Origin: an uncultured Clostridia bacterium
GTDB taxonomy: Bacteria > Bacillota > Clostridia > Oscillospirales > CAG-272
Reading direction: 5' to 3'
NCBI GenBank assembly: GCA_947630015.1
Contig: CANRFY010000008.1
Coordinates: 1 to 64,000 of the forward strand
Length of the DNA stretch: 64,000 bases
This document shows positions 31,965 to 40,199 of the stretch, piece after piece. The position numbers and the translations under genes were made by a program. The notes under the pieces were generated by a model, which saw only the letters and a program-made list of their open reading frames with translations, did no database searches and was not told the origin of the DNA. The first letter of the stretch is position 1, and each line of letters opens with the position of its first letter.

Positions 31965-33164
31965 TCACTTCATTTTGCGGCAGATGGAGGCGCATACTAT
32001 CAGTATGATCGGGAATACGGCGGCCGCGCACATACCGTATGTGAAGCTGTCGCCGAACGCGCCCGAAACGGCGCCGACGAGCGTCGGTCCGCCCGCGCAT
32101 CCGAGATCGCCTGCGAGCGCGAGCAGCGCGAACATCGTTGTGCCGCCGCCCTTGCATTTCACGTTCGCGATGCTGAATATGCCCGGCCACAAAATTCCGA
32201 CCGACAGTCCGCAAAGCGCGCATCCCAGAAGCGCCACGATCGGGATCGGCGAGAACGCCGCGATCAAGTACGACGCCGCGCAAAGAAATCCGCATCCTAT
32301 TATACACGGCAGAAGCTCGTATTTTTCGCCGGCCTTCGCGTACCATGTGCGCGCCGCGCCCTGAAGCGCCGCAAACATACACGGTCCCACGAAATCTCCG
32401 ACCGCTTTAGTCACACCGAGTCCGCGTTCCGCGAACGTCGACGCCCACTGTATCATCCCATGCTCGGACGCGCCGGCCATTATCATCAATATGACGAACA
32501 GCCAGAACGCGCGGCGCGAAAAAAGCTCGGATATCGGGATGCTGCCGCCCTCGACCTCGTCGAGGGTCAATATCGGCACGCGCGTGAAGAATATCGCCGT
32601 CGCGATCGGCAGTATCGCCCATGCCGCCGCCACGATGCGCCAGCATCCGACGCCGAACGCGGCGAACACGCACGTCGATACGAATATGACGAGTACGGTC
32701 CCCCAGCAGTAGAACGAATGGAGCATACTCATCGCCGACGATTTATTCTTCGTCGGCGTCGCCTCGACGACGGGGCTTATCAGCGCCTCGAGCATTCCGC
32801 CTCCGGCGGCGTAGAACACGACGGAGACGAGCAGTCCCGCATACGGATCGAATACGAACGGAAAGACCGCGAGGCCGCCGACGCCGATCGCGGACGAGAT
32901 GTGCGCAATCACAATCGAGGCGCGGACGCCGATCAGATTCGGCAGCTTCGCCGACACGATGTCGGCGATCAGCTGCACCGTAAAATTCAGCGTTACGAGC
33001 AGCGTTATCCTCGACAGCGGTATGCCGAGCTGATCGTGGAACGCCACGAACAAGAGCGGCGCGAAATTGTTCCCCACCGCCTGCGTTATATATCCGAGAT
33101 AGCACGCGCAGCGCGTGAGCCTGTAATCCGGCGCCTTGGCCGTATTTTGACTTGTGTCCGTCAT
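31965..33164 (-). CDS. MFS transporter
   Basis: A 399-aa permease with 12 predicted helices of the major facilitator superfamily. The first half has NNFAPLLFVAFHDQLGIPLSRI and KLPNLIGVR; the second includes FERGLG-like EHGMIQWASTFAERGLGV and a helix pair ending GGPTLVGAVSG. It most resembles FucP-like sugar permeases in general layout, but the substrate cannot be assigned. It has its own promoter (33194-33222), and GGAGAC precedes the ATG. It is divergent from ctsR. Confidence 0.88.
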   Translation of the reverse strand: MTDTSQNTAKAPDYRLTRCACYLGYITQAVGNNFAPLLFVAFHDQLGIPLSRITLLVTLNFTVQLIADIVSAKLPNLIGVRASIVIAHISSAIGVGGLAVFPFVFDPYAGLLVSVVFYAAGGGMLEALISPVVEATPTKNKSSAMSMLHSFYCWGTVLVIFVSTCVFAAFGVGCWRIVAAAWAILPIATAIFFTRVPILTLDEVEGGSIPISELFSRRAFWLFVILMIMAGASEHGMIQWASTFAERGLGVTKAVGDFVGPCMFAALQGAARTWYAKAGEKYELLPCIIGCGFLCAASYLIAAFSPIPIVALLGCALCGLSVGILWPGIFSIANVKCKGGGTTMFALLALAGDLGCAGGPTLVGAVSGAFGDSFTYGMCAAAVFPIILIVCASICRKMK

Positions 33165-33193
33165 AGATGTCTCCGAAATTTTTATTCCACAGT

Positions 33194-33222
33194 ATTGTAT
33201 ATAATCCGCGAAAGAATTGCAA
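33194..33222 (-). promoter_or_regulatory. Sigma-A promoter of the MFS gene
   Basis: On the minus strand: TTGCAA (33222-33217), a 17-bp spacer and TACAAT (33199-33194). Confidence 0.75.
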
Positions 33223-33272
33223 GCATAAATTACCGATATGCGAAAAATTTTTTGAAAATTTTGAAATTTGAT

Positions 33273-33325
33273 ATTGACTTTCTTTGACGTTCGTGATATA
33301 CTTCAGATAGTCAAGGATAGTCAAA
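33273..33325 (+). promoter_or_regulatory. ctsR operon promoter with two CtsR operators
   Basis: The promoter is TTGACT (33274-33279), a 17-bp spacer and TATACT (33297-33302). Box 1 (33273-33289) is ATTGACT-TTC-TTTGACG, the reverse form of the CtsR consensus RGTCAAA-NAN-RGTCAAA, and covers the -35. Box 2 (33309-33325) is AGTCAAG-GAT-AGTCAAA on the forward strand, just past the -10. Each box has one or two mismatches. This indicates autoregulation by CtsR with two dimers flanking the polymerase site. Confidence 0.85.
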
Positions 33326-33358
33326 GACAAATTCGACCGTGAAAGGACCGTGAATATC

Positions 33359-33811
33359 ATGACGATATCCGATTATATAGCTTCCATAATCGAAGAAATG
33401 CTCGAGGAGGGCGGCGGCGAGGCCGAAATGAAGCGCGCCGATCTTGCAAGCAAGGTAGGATGCGTGCCGAGTCAGATCAATTACGTCATTACTTCGAGAT
33501 TCACGCCGGAGCGCGGCTACATCATCGAGAGCCGGCGCGGCGGCGGCGGCTACATCAGGATCGTGCGGAAGAAGATGACGCCGACGGAAAATCTGATGCA
33601 TTTCTTTCAGGCGACCGGCGACTCGATCACGCGCGACGAGGCGTTCGCGTTCATATCGAATCTGCTCGGCTCCGGCATAATAACGGAGCGCGAGGCGCAG
33701 ATAATCGGCACCGCCGTATCGGACCGCGCGCTCGGCGCGCTCGCTCCGCTCGAAAGAAACAGACTGCGGGCCGACGTGCTTCGCCACATTATCTTATCGC
33801 TCATAAAATAA
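33359..33811 (+). CDS. ctsR: Transcriptional repressor CtsR
   Basis: A 150-aa class III heat-shock repressor. The N-terminal winged HTH reads ISDYIASIIEEML and then LASKVGCVPSQINYVITSRFTPERGYIIESRRGGGGYIRI (shown in parts); the conserved glycine-rich wing GGGGYIRI contains the residue that senses heat in the B. subtilis protein. The C-terminal dimerisation domain follows. The start is ATG 33359 with GAAAGGA 11 nt upstream; GTG 33350 is too close. It is first in ctsR-mcsA-mcsB-clpC. Confidence 0.96.
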   Translation: MTISDYIASIIEEMLEEGGGEAEMKRADLASKVGCVPSQINYVITSRFTPERGYIIESRRGGGGYIRIVRKKMTPTENLMHFFQATGDSITRDEAFAFISNLLGSGIITEREAQIIGTAVSDRALGALAPLERNRLRADVLRHIILSLIK

Positions 33812-33840
33812 AATAGATAATAACGAAAAGGAGATAAATC

Positions 33841-34362
33841 ATGCTTTGCGAAAAATGCGGAAAGAATGAAGCGACGATCCGTTACAGCGAGATCGTCAAC
33901 GGAAAGAAGACCGAGATGGCGCTTTGCGGAGAATGCGCCGCGGCAATGGGACTCGGCACGGACGGCGGCTTCGGTCTCGGCGATCTGTTCGGCGCGGGGA
34001 CGCTGTTTTCAAACATCTTCGGCGCGATTCCGGACGCGCGTCCGCAGTACGGCGCGTCTCATATCGAGAAGCGCTGCCCCGTCTGCGGCGCGTCGATGTC
34101 CGAGATCGCAAAGCGAGGCAAGGTCGGATGCGCGGAGTGCTACCGCACGTTCAAATCGGAGCTTGCCCCGTCGATACGGCGGATACACGGCGACGTGAAG
34201 TATGTCGGCGACGCGCCCGCCAAAAGCGAGGCCGAAAATCAACTGCTTGAAAAAAAGCAGAAGCTCGAATCGCTCAGGCGCGAGCTGCGTGAAGCGATCG
34301 AAAAAGAGGATTTCGAGCGCGCGGCCGAGATCCGCGACAACATCAGAAAGATCGATTCGTGA
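33841..34362 (+). CDS. mcsA: McsA, activator of the McsB arginine kinase
   Basis: A 173-aa zinc-binding protein. Four CxxC pairs are visible (CEKCG, CGECA, CPVCG, CAECY), and a UVR domain (about residues 135-170) contains LREAIEKEDFERAAEIRDNIR. It activates McsB and modulates CtsR in B. subtilis. An AAGGAG site lies 8 nt before the ATG. It overlaps the region before mcsB by a few bases. Confidence 0.94.
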   Translation: MLCEKCGKNEATIRYSEIVNGKKTEMALCGECAAAMGLGTDGGFGLGDLFGAGTLFSNIFGAIPDARPQYGASHIEKRCPVCGASMSEIAKRGKVGCAECYRTFKSELAPSIRRIHGDVKYVGDAPAKSEAENQLLEKKQKLESLRRELREAIEKEDFERAAEIRDNIRKIDS

Positions 34363-34379
34363 AGGGAGGACAATGTCTT

Positions 34380-35414
34380 ATGTCATGGTATGCAGAAACC
34401 GGAAATAAGTGCGACGTCGTTTTATCGTCGCGCGTGCGGCTCGCACGCAGCATAGAGGGATTCCCGATGGGAGAGCGGCTGTCCGACGAGCAGGCGCGGG
34501 AGCTGTGCGACAGAGCCGGCGACGCGCTGCGCGGATTCGACAGGATCGATTTTGACAAGCTCGATCCCGTGACTGCCGCCGCATACGCTGAAGAACATCT
34601 CGTCAGCGCGGAGTTCGCGTCGTCAAAATCGCCGCGCGCGCTCTATAAGAGCGACGCCGAGGGCGATTACATCATGGTATGCGAGGAGGATCACTTCCGC
34701 ATACAGAGCATCACGCGCGGATATTCCGTATCCGACGCATACGAGCGCGCAAAGCGCGCCGAGGCTCCGATCGCCTCCGCCTTCCCCGTCGCGTTTGACA
34801 ACGATCTCGGATATCTCACCCACTGCCCCACAAATCTCGGAACCGCGATGCGCGCCTCCGTCATGATGTTCCTTCCCGCGCTCACGAGGCGCGGATCGAT
34901 CCCGTCGCTGTCGCGTCAGCTGTCGCGGCTCGGCTTGACGGTGCGCGGTATGTACGGCGAAGGCTCAGAGGCCGTGTGCTGCATTTATCAGATATCGAAT
35001 CAGGTCACGCTCGGGATCAGCGAGGAGGAGACCGTATCAAAGCTGTGCGAGGCGGTCGATTTCATAATCGATCAGGAGCGCAAATGCAGGCTCGACACCG
35101 TATCGCGCGATCCCGAAAGCGCGGCGGACGCCTGCGCGCGCGCATACGGCACGCTGACGCACGCGCGGATGATCTCGTGCCGCGAATTCATGGAAAAATT
35201 CGTCGACGTCAGGCTCGCCGCGTCGCTGCGCGGCAGCCTTGACGCCGGTATCCCCGAATCCGTCACGCTCGAATCGCTCGACACGTCGCTGATCGAATGT
35301 CAGCCCGCCGTGCTGACACTGCTTTCCGGCGGCGGCGAGATGACTCCGCGCGACCGCGATATAAGGCGCGCGTCGCTTCTGCGCGGCAGACTCGGCGGCG
35401 CCTCCGACAACTGA
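34380..35414 (+). CDS. mcsB: Protein-arginine kinase McsB
   Basis: A 344-aa kinase that phosphorylates arginines and so marks proteins for ClpC-ClpP. It is related to phosphagen kinases. The nucleotide-binding SSRVRLARS (about residues 16-24) and the NDLGYLTHCPTNLGTAMRAS region (shown in part) containing the catalytic cysteine are present. The start at 34380 follows GGGAGG by about 9 nt; the GTG at 34359 would lack a site. It is the third gene of the operon. Confidence 0.95.
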   Translation: MSWYAETGNKCDVVLSSRVRLARSIEGFPMGERLSDEQARELCDRAGDALRGFDRIDFDKLDPVTAAAYAEEHLVSAEFASSKSPRALYKSDAEGDYIMVCEEDHFRIQSITRGYSVSDAYERAKRAEAPIASAFPVAFDNDLGYLTHCPTNLGTAMRASVMMFLPALTRRGSIPSLSRQLSRLGLTVRGMYGEGSEAVCCIYQISNQVTLGISEEETVSKLCEAVDFIIDQERKCRLDTVSRDPESAADACARAYGTLTHARMISCREFMEKFVDVRLAASLRGSLDAGIPESVTLESLDTSLIECQPAVLTLLSGGGEMTPRDRDIRRASLLRGRLGGASDN

Positions 35415-35434
35415 AATGAAAGGAAGTATTGATT

Positions 35435-37900
35435 ATGGCAAATAAATTCACCGAAAAAGCGGCCGGCGCCGTAAGCCGCGCCGTCGAGTTCGCATCCGAA
35501 CTCGGTCACACCTACGTCGGCTCGGAGCATATCCTGCTCGGGCTGCTCGATACCGCCGACAGCGTCGGCGCAAAGCTGCTCTCTGAGCGCGGCGCGACGC
35601 TCGACGAAGCCGAGAGCATCGTTGCCAACATCTCCGGCACCGGCGACAGAAGCTCCGTTTCCGCCGCCGACATGACGCCGCGCACAAAAAAGATCATCGA
35701 GACGTCCGCGTATATATCGGCGCGCGTCGGTCACGGCTACATCGGCACTGAACATCTTCTCTGCGCGCTTCTGACCGAACGCGGCTGCGTCGCCGTCAAG
35801 GTCCTGTCCGCGATGGGAGTTTCCGTCGACGAGCTTCAGGCCGCCGTCGAATCGTTTCTCACGGGAGGCGCGTCCGCGCGCGACGACGCGGACGGATCGC
35901 TGTCCGGCGCGCCGCGCCAGGGACAGCGTCAGGGATCGTCCTCCATCAAGGGCGCACCCACGATCTCGCAGTACGGACGCGATCTGTGCGCGCTTGCACG
36001 CGATGGCAAGCTCGATCCGATCGTCGGGCGAAAAAAGGAAATGGACCGCGTGATCCAGATACTGTCGCGGCGCACTAAAAACAATCCGTGTCTGATCGGC
36101 GAACCCGGCGTCGGCAAGACCGCCGTTGTCGAGGGACTTGCGGAAATGATCGTCGACGGCTCGGTCCCCGAGACGCTGCGCGATAAGACGATCGTGACGC
36201 TCGATATCTCGTCTATGGTGGCGGGCGCGAAGTACAGGGGCGAATTCGAGGAACGCCTTAAGGGCGTCATGTCCGAGGTCGTCAAAAATCCGAACATCAT
36301 CCTCTTCATCGACGAGATCCATACCATAATCGGCGCGGGCGCCGCGGAGGGCGCCGTCGACGCGGCGAACATTTTGAAGCCGGCGCTCGCCAGAGGCGAG
36401 ATACAGATCATCGGCGCGACTACGATCGACGAGTACCGCCGCCATATCGAGCATGACGCGGCGCTCGAGCGCCGCTTCCAGTCGGTGCTTGTCGGCGAGC
36501 CGACGCCGGAGGAAGCGATCGAGATACTGCGCGGGCTTCGCGACAAATACGAGGCTCATCATAAGCTGAAAATATCGGATGAGGCGATCGAGGCCGCCGT
36601 CAGGCTGTCCGTTCGCTACATCAGCGACAGATTTCTTCCCGACAAGGCGATCGATCTCATCGACGAGGCCGCGTCGCGTATGCGCATCTCAAACGTGACG
36701 CCGCCGGACGAGGTGCGCCGCCTCGAGGATGAGCTTGCGCGCGCAAGCAAGGAAAAGGAGGAAGCCGTGCGCGGACAGGATTTCGAGCGCGCCGCGTCGT
36801 GCCGCGACCGCGAGCGCGAGATCAAATCCGAGCTTTCGGAGAAGCAGTCGGCGTGGAAATCGGCCTCCGACGGCAAAACGCTCACGGTAGGCGAGAATGA
36901 GATCGCCGAGATCGTCACTGCATGGACGGGCATCCCCGTGGCAAAGCTCGCCGAAACAGAGGGCGAACGTCTGCTTCATCTTGAAGATATACTAAAGGAG
37001 CGCGTGATCGGTCAGGACGCCGCCGTCGCGTCTGTCGCGCGCGCGATCCGCCGCGGACGCACGGGACTCAAGGACCCGAACCGCCCCGTCGGCTCGTTCA
37101 TCTTTCTTGGGCCGACAGGCGTCGGCAAAACCGAGCTTTCCAAGGCGCTCGCCGAGGTCATGTTCGGCGACGAATCGGCGATGATACGCGTCGATATGTC
37201 CGAATACATGGAGAGCCATTCGACCTCGAAGCTGATCGGATCGCCTCCGGGTTACGTCGGCTATGACGAGGGCGGCCAGCTCACCGAGAAGATACGCCGC
37301 CATCCTTACTCCGTCGTACTGTTCGACGAGATCGAAAAAGCGCATCCCGACGTGTTCAACATCCTTTTGCAGATACTCGACGACGGCATCCTTACCGACG
37401 CGCAGGGACGGCGCGTCGATTTCAAGAACACCGTCATCATCATGACGTCAAACGTCGGCGCGTCCGGAATCACCGAGCATAGACCGCTCGGCTTCTCCGA
37501 CTCGGCGTCGCCCGACGACGAGCATGAGCGCATCTCGCAGTCGGTGACGGAATCTCTCAAACGCACGTTCAAGCCCGAATTCCTCAACCGCATCGACGAG
37601 ATCATCGTGTTCAACAAGCTTGACGACGACTGCGTGAAGCGGATCGCGGCATTGATGCTCGACCGCGTCCGCCGCCGCATCGCGGAGCGCGGCGTCACGG
37701 TCACGTTCGGCGACGACGTTACGGCGCTCGTCGCGCGCGAGGGATTCGATCCCGCATACGGCGCGCGTCCGATACGCCGCGCCGTCGTGAGACTTGTCGA
37801 GGACACGTTCTCCGAGGCGATGCTCGACGGCACCGTTCATGAGGGCGACAATGTTTCGGCCTCCGTCGAGGACGGCAAGGTCGTTTACAAAAAGGCGTAA
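35435..37900 (+). CDS. clpC: ATP-dependent Clp protease ATP-binding subunit ClpC
   Basis: An 821-aa AAA+ unfoldase that takes arginine-phosphorylated proteins to ClpP. Domains: the N-terminal repeat pair (residues 1-145) with VGSEHILLGLL and IGTEHLLCALL; AAA1 with Walker A GEPGVGKT (about 220); a middle coiled coil with a UVR motif, GQDFERAASCRDRE; AAA2 with GPTGVGKT (about 560) and a ClpP-binding loop region; and a C-terminal D2-small domain. The ATG 35435 has AAAGGAAG about 8 nt upstream. A perfect terminator hairpin follows. Confidence 0.97.
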   Translation: MANKFTEKAAGAVSRAVEFASELGHTYVGSEHILLGLLDTADSVGAKLLSERGATLDEAESIVANISGTGDRSSVSAADMTPRTKKIIETSAYISARVGHGYIGTEHLLCALLTERGCVAVKVLSAMGVSVDELQAAVESFLTGGASARDDADGSLSGAPRQGQRQGSSSIKGAPTISQYGRDLCALARDGKLDPIVGRKKEMDRVIQILSRRTKNNPCLIGEPGVGKTAVVEGLAEMIVDGSVPETLRDKTIVTLDISSMVAGAKYRGEFEERLKGVMSEVVKNPNIILFIDEIHTIIGAGAAEGAVDAANILKPALARGEIQIIGATTIDEYRRHIEHDAALERRFQSVLVGEPTPEEAIEILRGLRDKYEAHHKLKISDEAIEAAVRLSVRYISDRFLPDKAIDLIDEAASRMRISNVTPPDEVRRLEDELARASKEKEEAVRGQDFERAASCRDREREIKSELSEKQSAWKSASDGKTLTVGENEIAEIVTAWTGIPVAKLAETEGERLLHLEDILKERVIGQDAAVASVARAIRRGRTGLKDPNRPVGSFIFLGPTGVGKTELSKALAEVMFGDESAMIRVDMSEYMESHSTSKLIGSPPGYVGYDEGGQLTEKIRRHPYSVVLFDEIEKAHPDVFNILLQILDDGILTDAQGRRVDFKNTVIIMTSNVGASGITEHRPLGFSDSASPDDEHERISQSVTESLKRTFKPEFLNRIDEIIVFNKLDDDCVKRIAALMLDRVRRRIAERGVTVTFGDDVTALVAREGFDPAYGARPIRRAVVRLVEDTFSEAMLDGTVHEGDNVSASVEDGKVVYKKA

Positions 37901-37908
37901 CTTAAATG

Positions 37909-37948
37909 ATCCCCGCCGGACGGGATATTCCCCGTCCGGCGGGGATTT
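37909..37948 (+). terminator. Intrinsic terminator of the ctsR operon
   Basis: ATCCCCGCCGGACGG / CCGTCCGGCGGGGAT stem (15 bp) with a short loop, followed by TTTT. The region from there to 38089 is AT-rich with no gene or riboswitch. Confidence 0.9.
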
Positions 37949-38089
37949 TGCGCGTCCGACGCCTTTTTTACTGCGAAAACGATGTAATTTTTCAAAAAAT
38001 CCCCTTAAGCATACGCCGTATTTGGCGCGCAAATGTAAAAAATACACAATTATTTTTAGCATTATCCCTCATATTCGTCATAACGTCAA

Positions 38090-38117
38090 TTGAAAAAAGT
38101 CGAAGATAGAGTAAAAT
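38090..38117 (+). promoter_or_regulatory. Promoter of xpt and the nucleoside transporter operon
   Basis: TTGAAA (38090-38095), a 16-bp spacer and TAAAAT (38112-38117). The predicted leader to xpt is only about 25 nt, too short for a purine riboswitch. Confidence 0.6.
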
Positions 38118-38148
38118 TATTGTATGAACCGATGTGGGGTAATGGCGT

Positions 38149-38730
38149 ATGATTTCGCTTGAAAACAAGATCATGACCGAGGGCAGGATCGCGAAAGGCG
38201 ATGTCCTTCGTGTCGACAGTTTTCTGAATCACAAAATCGACGTGCGATTTCTTTGTGAGATCGGACGCGAATTTCATAGGCTTTTCTCGGACTGCGGGGT
38301 CAACAAGATACTGACTGTCGAATCTTCCGGCATAGGTGTGGCTTGTATGACCGCGCAGTTTTTTGATTGCCCCGTGCTTTTCGCCAAGAAATCGAAAAGC
38401 TCCAATATCTCAAGCGAAGTCTATACGGCAGTCGCCCATTCGTACACGCACGGCAACGACAATACGTTGACCGTCAGCAAGGAATATCTCACGCCTGACG
38501 ACATCGTTTTGATCATCGACGACTTCCTCGCGCGCGGAGAAGCGCTCCGCGCCCTCGTCGACATCGTATCGCAGTCGGGCGCGCGTCTTGTCGGCTGCGG
38601 CGCCGTCATCGAAAAGAAATATCAGGGCGGCGGGGACGAGCTTCGCGGACGCGGCATTCGCGTCGAATCGCTCGCGATGATCGAGTCGATGAGCGAGGAC
38701 GGGATCGTATTCGCGCATCAGGCGCGCTGA
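38149..38730 (+). CDS. xpt: Xanthine phosphoribosyltransferase
   Basis: A 193-aa purine salvage enzyme that makes XMP from xanthine and PRPP. The PRPP-binding signature is VLIIDDFLARGEA (about residues 121-133), preceded by the family N-terminus LENKIMTEGRI and the SSGI loop. It has the right length for Xpt. GGGG lies about 11 nt before the ATG. It heads the gene set with the BMP-type nucleoside transporter, so the unit imports and recycles purines. Confidence 0.95.
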   Translation: MISLENKIMTEGRIAKGDVLRVDSFLNHKIDVRFLCEIGREFHRLFSDCGVNKILTVESSGIGVACMTAQFFDCPVLFAKKSKSSNISSEVYTAVAHSYTHGNDNTLTVSKEYLTPDDIVLIIDDFLARGEALRALVDIVSQSGARLVGCGAVIEKKYQGGGDELRGRGIRVESLAMIESMSEDGIVFAHQAR

Positions 38731-38765
38731 ATCACGTTGTCATCGGGGATCTTCCCCGCGGACAT

Positions 38766-38781
38766 ATATTATCGATAATAT
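38766..38781 (+). promoter_or_regulatory. 16-bp palindrome next to the ribosome-binding site of the BMP gene
   Basis: ATATTATCGATAATAT, a perfect palindrome directly before GGAGG (38782-38786). It may be an operator or a translational hairpin; the regulator is unknown. Confidence 0.35.
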
Positions 38782-38794
38782 GGAGGAAATCAGA

Positions 38795-40123
38795 ATGTTA
38801 AGGAAGTTTATTTCCGTAATGCTCGTATGCGCTATGGCTCTCTGCGTATTCGCCGGCTGCTCCGACGAACAGGCGGCTGAGGCGTTCGGTACGAGCGGAA
38901 CAAAGGAGCTTTGCAAGTCCGGCGTAGTTTCGACCGTCGCATCCGAGGTGGCGGAAGGCACGAAGGTCGATCTTAAGATCGGCGTCGTTCTTATCGGCGA
39001 CAACACCGAGACGTACTCGAAGGCTCACATCGACGGCATCAGAACGGCTTGCGAGAATCTCGGCATCGATCCCGACGATTCCGAGCAGGTCATCTGGAAG
39101 ATGACGGTCGGCGAGGACGCCGCTTGCGCGACGGCTCTCGACGAGCTTGTGGCTCAGGGCTGCAACCTCATCTTCACGAATTCCTACGGTCATCAGACGT
39201 ACACTCAGGCCGCTGCGGAGAAGTACAAGGATCAGGATATCCAGTTCGTCGCAATGACGGGCGATACGGCTATATCCTCCGGCCTTGACAATTTGTCGAA
39301 CGCGTTCACCGAGGTCTATGAGGCCCGCTATGTCTCCGGCGTCGTCGCAGGCATGAAGCTCAAGGAGCTTGTCGACGCGGGCAAGATCACGGACAAGAAC
39401 ATGGATGCAGACGGCAACATCAAGATCGGCTATGTCGGCGCTTATCCGTTCGCAGAGGTCGTTTCCGGCTACACCGCATTCTATCTCGGCGTCAAGAGCG
39501 TCGTCGAAAACGTGTCGATGAGCGTATCCTACACGTCGTCGTGGCATGACAGCGACAAGGAAGCCGAGGCTGCAAGAAGCTTCATCAGCGACGGCTGCGT
39601 CATCATCAGCCAGCACGCTGACTCCGAGGGCGCTCCCATGGCTGTTCAGAACGCATATAACGAGGGTACGGTCGTTTACTCCGTAAGCTACAACGTCGAT
39701 CTCACCAGCATTGGCGAGGCGATACTCACCTCCGCTACGAACAACTGGGCCGTTTACTATGAATATGCGATCAAAACGGCAATGAACGGCGGCAAGATCG
39801 CAACGAACTGGATCGGCGGTTATGAGCAGGACGCAGTTAAGATCACGACGCTCGGCAGTCAGGCTGCGGCAGGCACCGAGGAAAAGGTCAACGAAGTGAT
39901 CGCGGCCATCAAAGCCGGAACGCTTCACGTATTCGACACATCCAAATTCACCGTCGGCGGCAAGAACGTGACATGGGCTTACGCTACCGACAGCGACGGC
40001 GACTTCAACTACGACTGCAACAACGTAGTCGCAGACGGCTATTATCACGAATCGTATACGCAGAGCGCTCCTTCGTTCACTCTCCGTATTGACGGCATCA
40101 CGGAGCTGAACACCGGCAACTGA
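38795..40123 (+). CDS. BMP-family nucleoside ABC transporter substrate-binding lipoprotein
   Basis: A 442-aa exported lipoprotein with lipobox VFAGC (Cys about 22). The mature protein follows the BMP/PnrA family: LKIGVVLIGDNTETYSKAH (about 61-79), a conserved NSYGHQ segment, NLSNAFTEVYEARYVSGVVAG (shown in part) and IISQHADSEG. It binds purine or other nucleosides for the ATPase and permeases that follow. The start at 38795 has GGAGG 8 nt upstream; an earlier ATG (38780) lies within the Shine-Dalgarno. Fifty residues after the lipobox are richer in Ala and Thr. Confidence 0.93.
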   Translation: MLRKFISVMLVCAMALCVFAGCSDEQAAEAFGTSGTKELCKSGVVSTVASEVAEGTKVDLKIGVVLIGDNTETYSKAHIDGIRTACENLGIDPDDSEQVIWKMTVGEDAACATALDELVAQGCNLIFTNSYGHQTYTQAAAEKYKDQDIQFVAMTGDTAISSGLDNLSNAFTEVYEARYVSGVVAGMKLKELVDAGKITDKNMDADGNIKIGYVGAYPFAEVVSGYTAFYLGVKSVVENVSMSVSYTSSWHDSDKEAEAARSFISDGCVIISQHADSEGAPMAVQNAYNEGTVVYSVSYNVDLTSIGEAILTSATNNWAVYYEYAIKTAMNGGKIATNWIGGYEQDAVKITTLGSQAAAGTEEKVNEVIAAIKAGTLHVFDTSKFTVGGKNVTWAYATDSDGDFNYDCNNVVADGYYHESYTQSAPSFTLRIDGITELNTGN

Positions 40124-40143
40124 TCCGTAATATCCAAGGTGAA

Positions 40144-40177
40144 ATAGGGGAAATCGAAAATATCCGATTTCCCCTAT
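40144..40177 (+). terminator. Attenuating hairpin between binding protein and ATPase genes
   Basis: ATAGGGGAAATCG/CGATTTCCCCTAT, a perfect 13-bp stem with an 8-nt loop. The following T run is short (CTTTT), so partial termination is likely, giving more binding protein than ATPase and permeases. Confidence 0.7.
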
Positions 40178-40199
40178 ACTCTTTTATGTGAGGGATAAC

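Noticed and set aside
38041..38148. Possible purine riboswitch upstream of xpt
   Set aside because: CTCATAT is present, but the conserved GTTTCTACC core is not, and the promoter leaves a leader of only about 25 nt.
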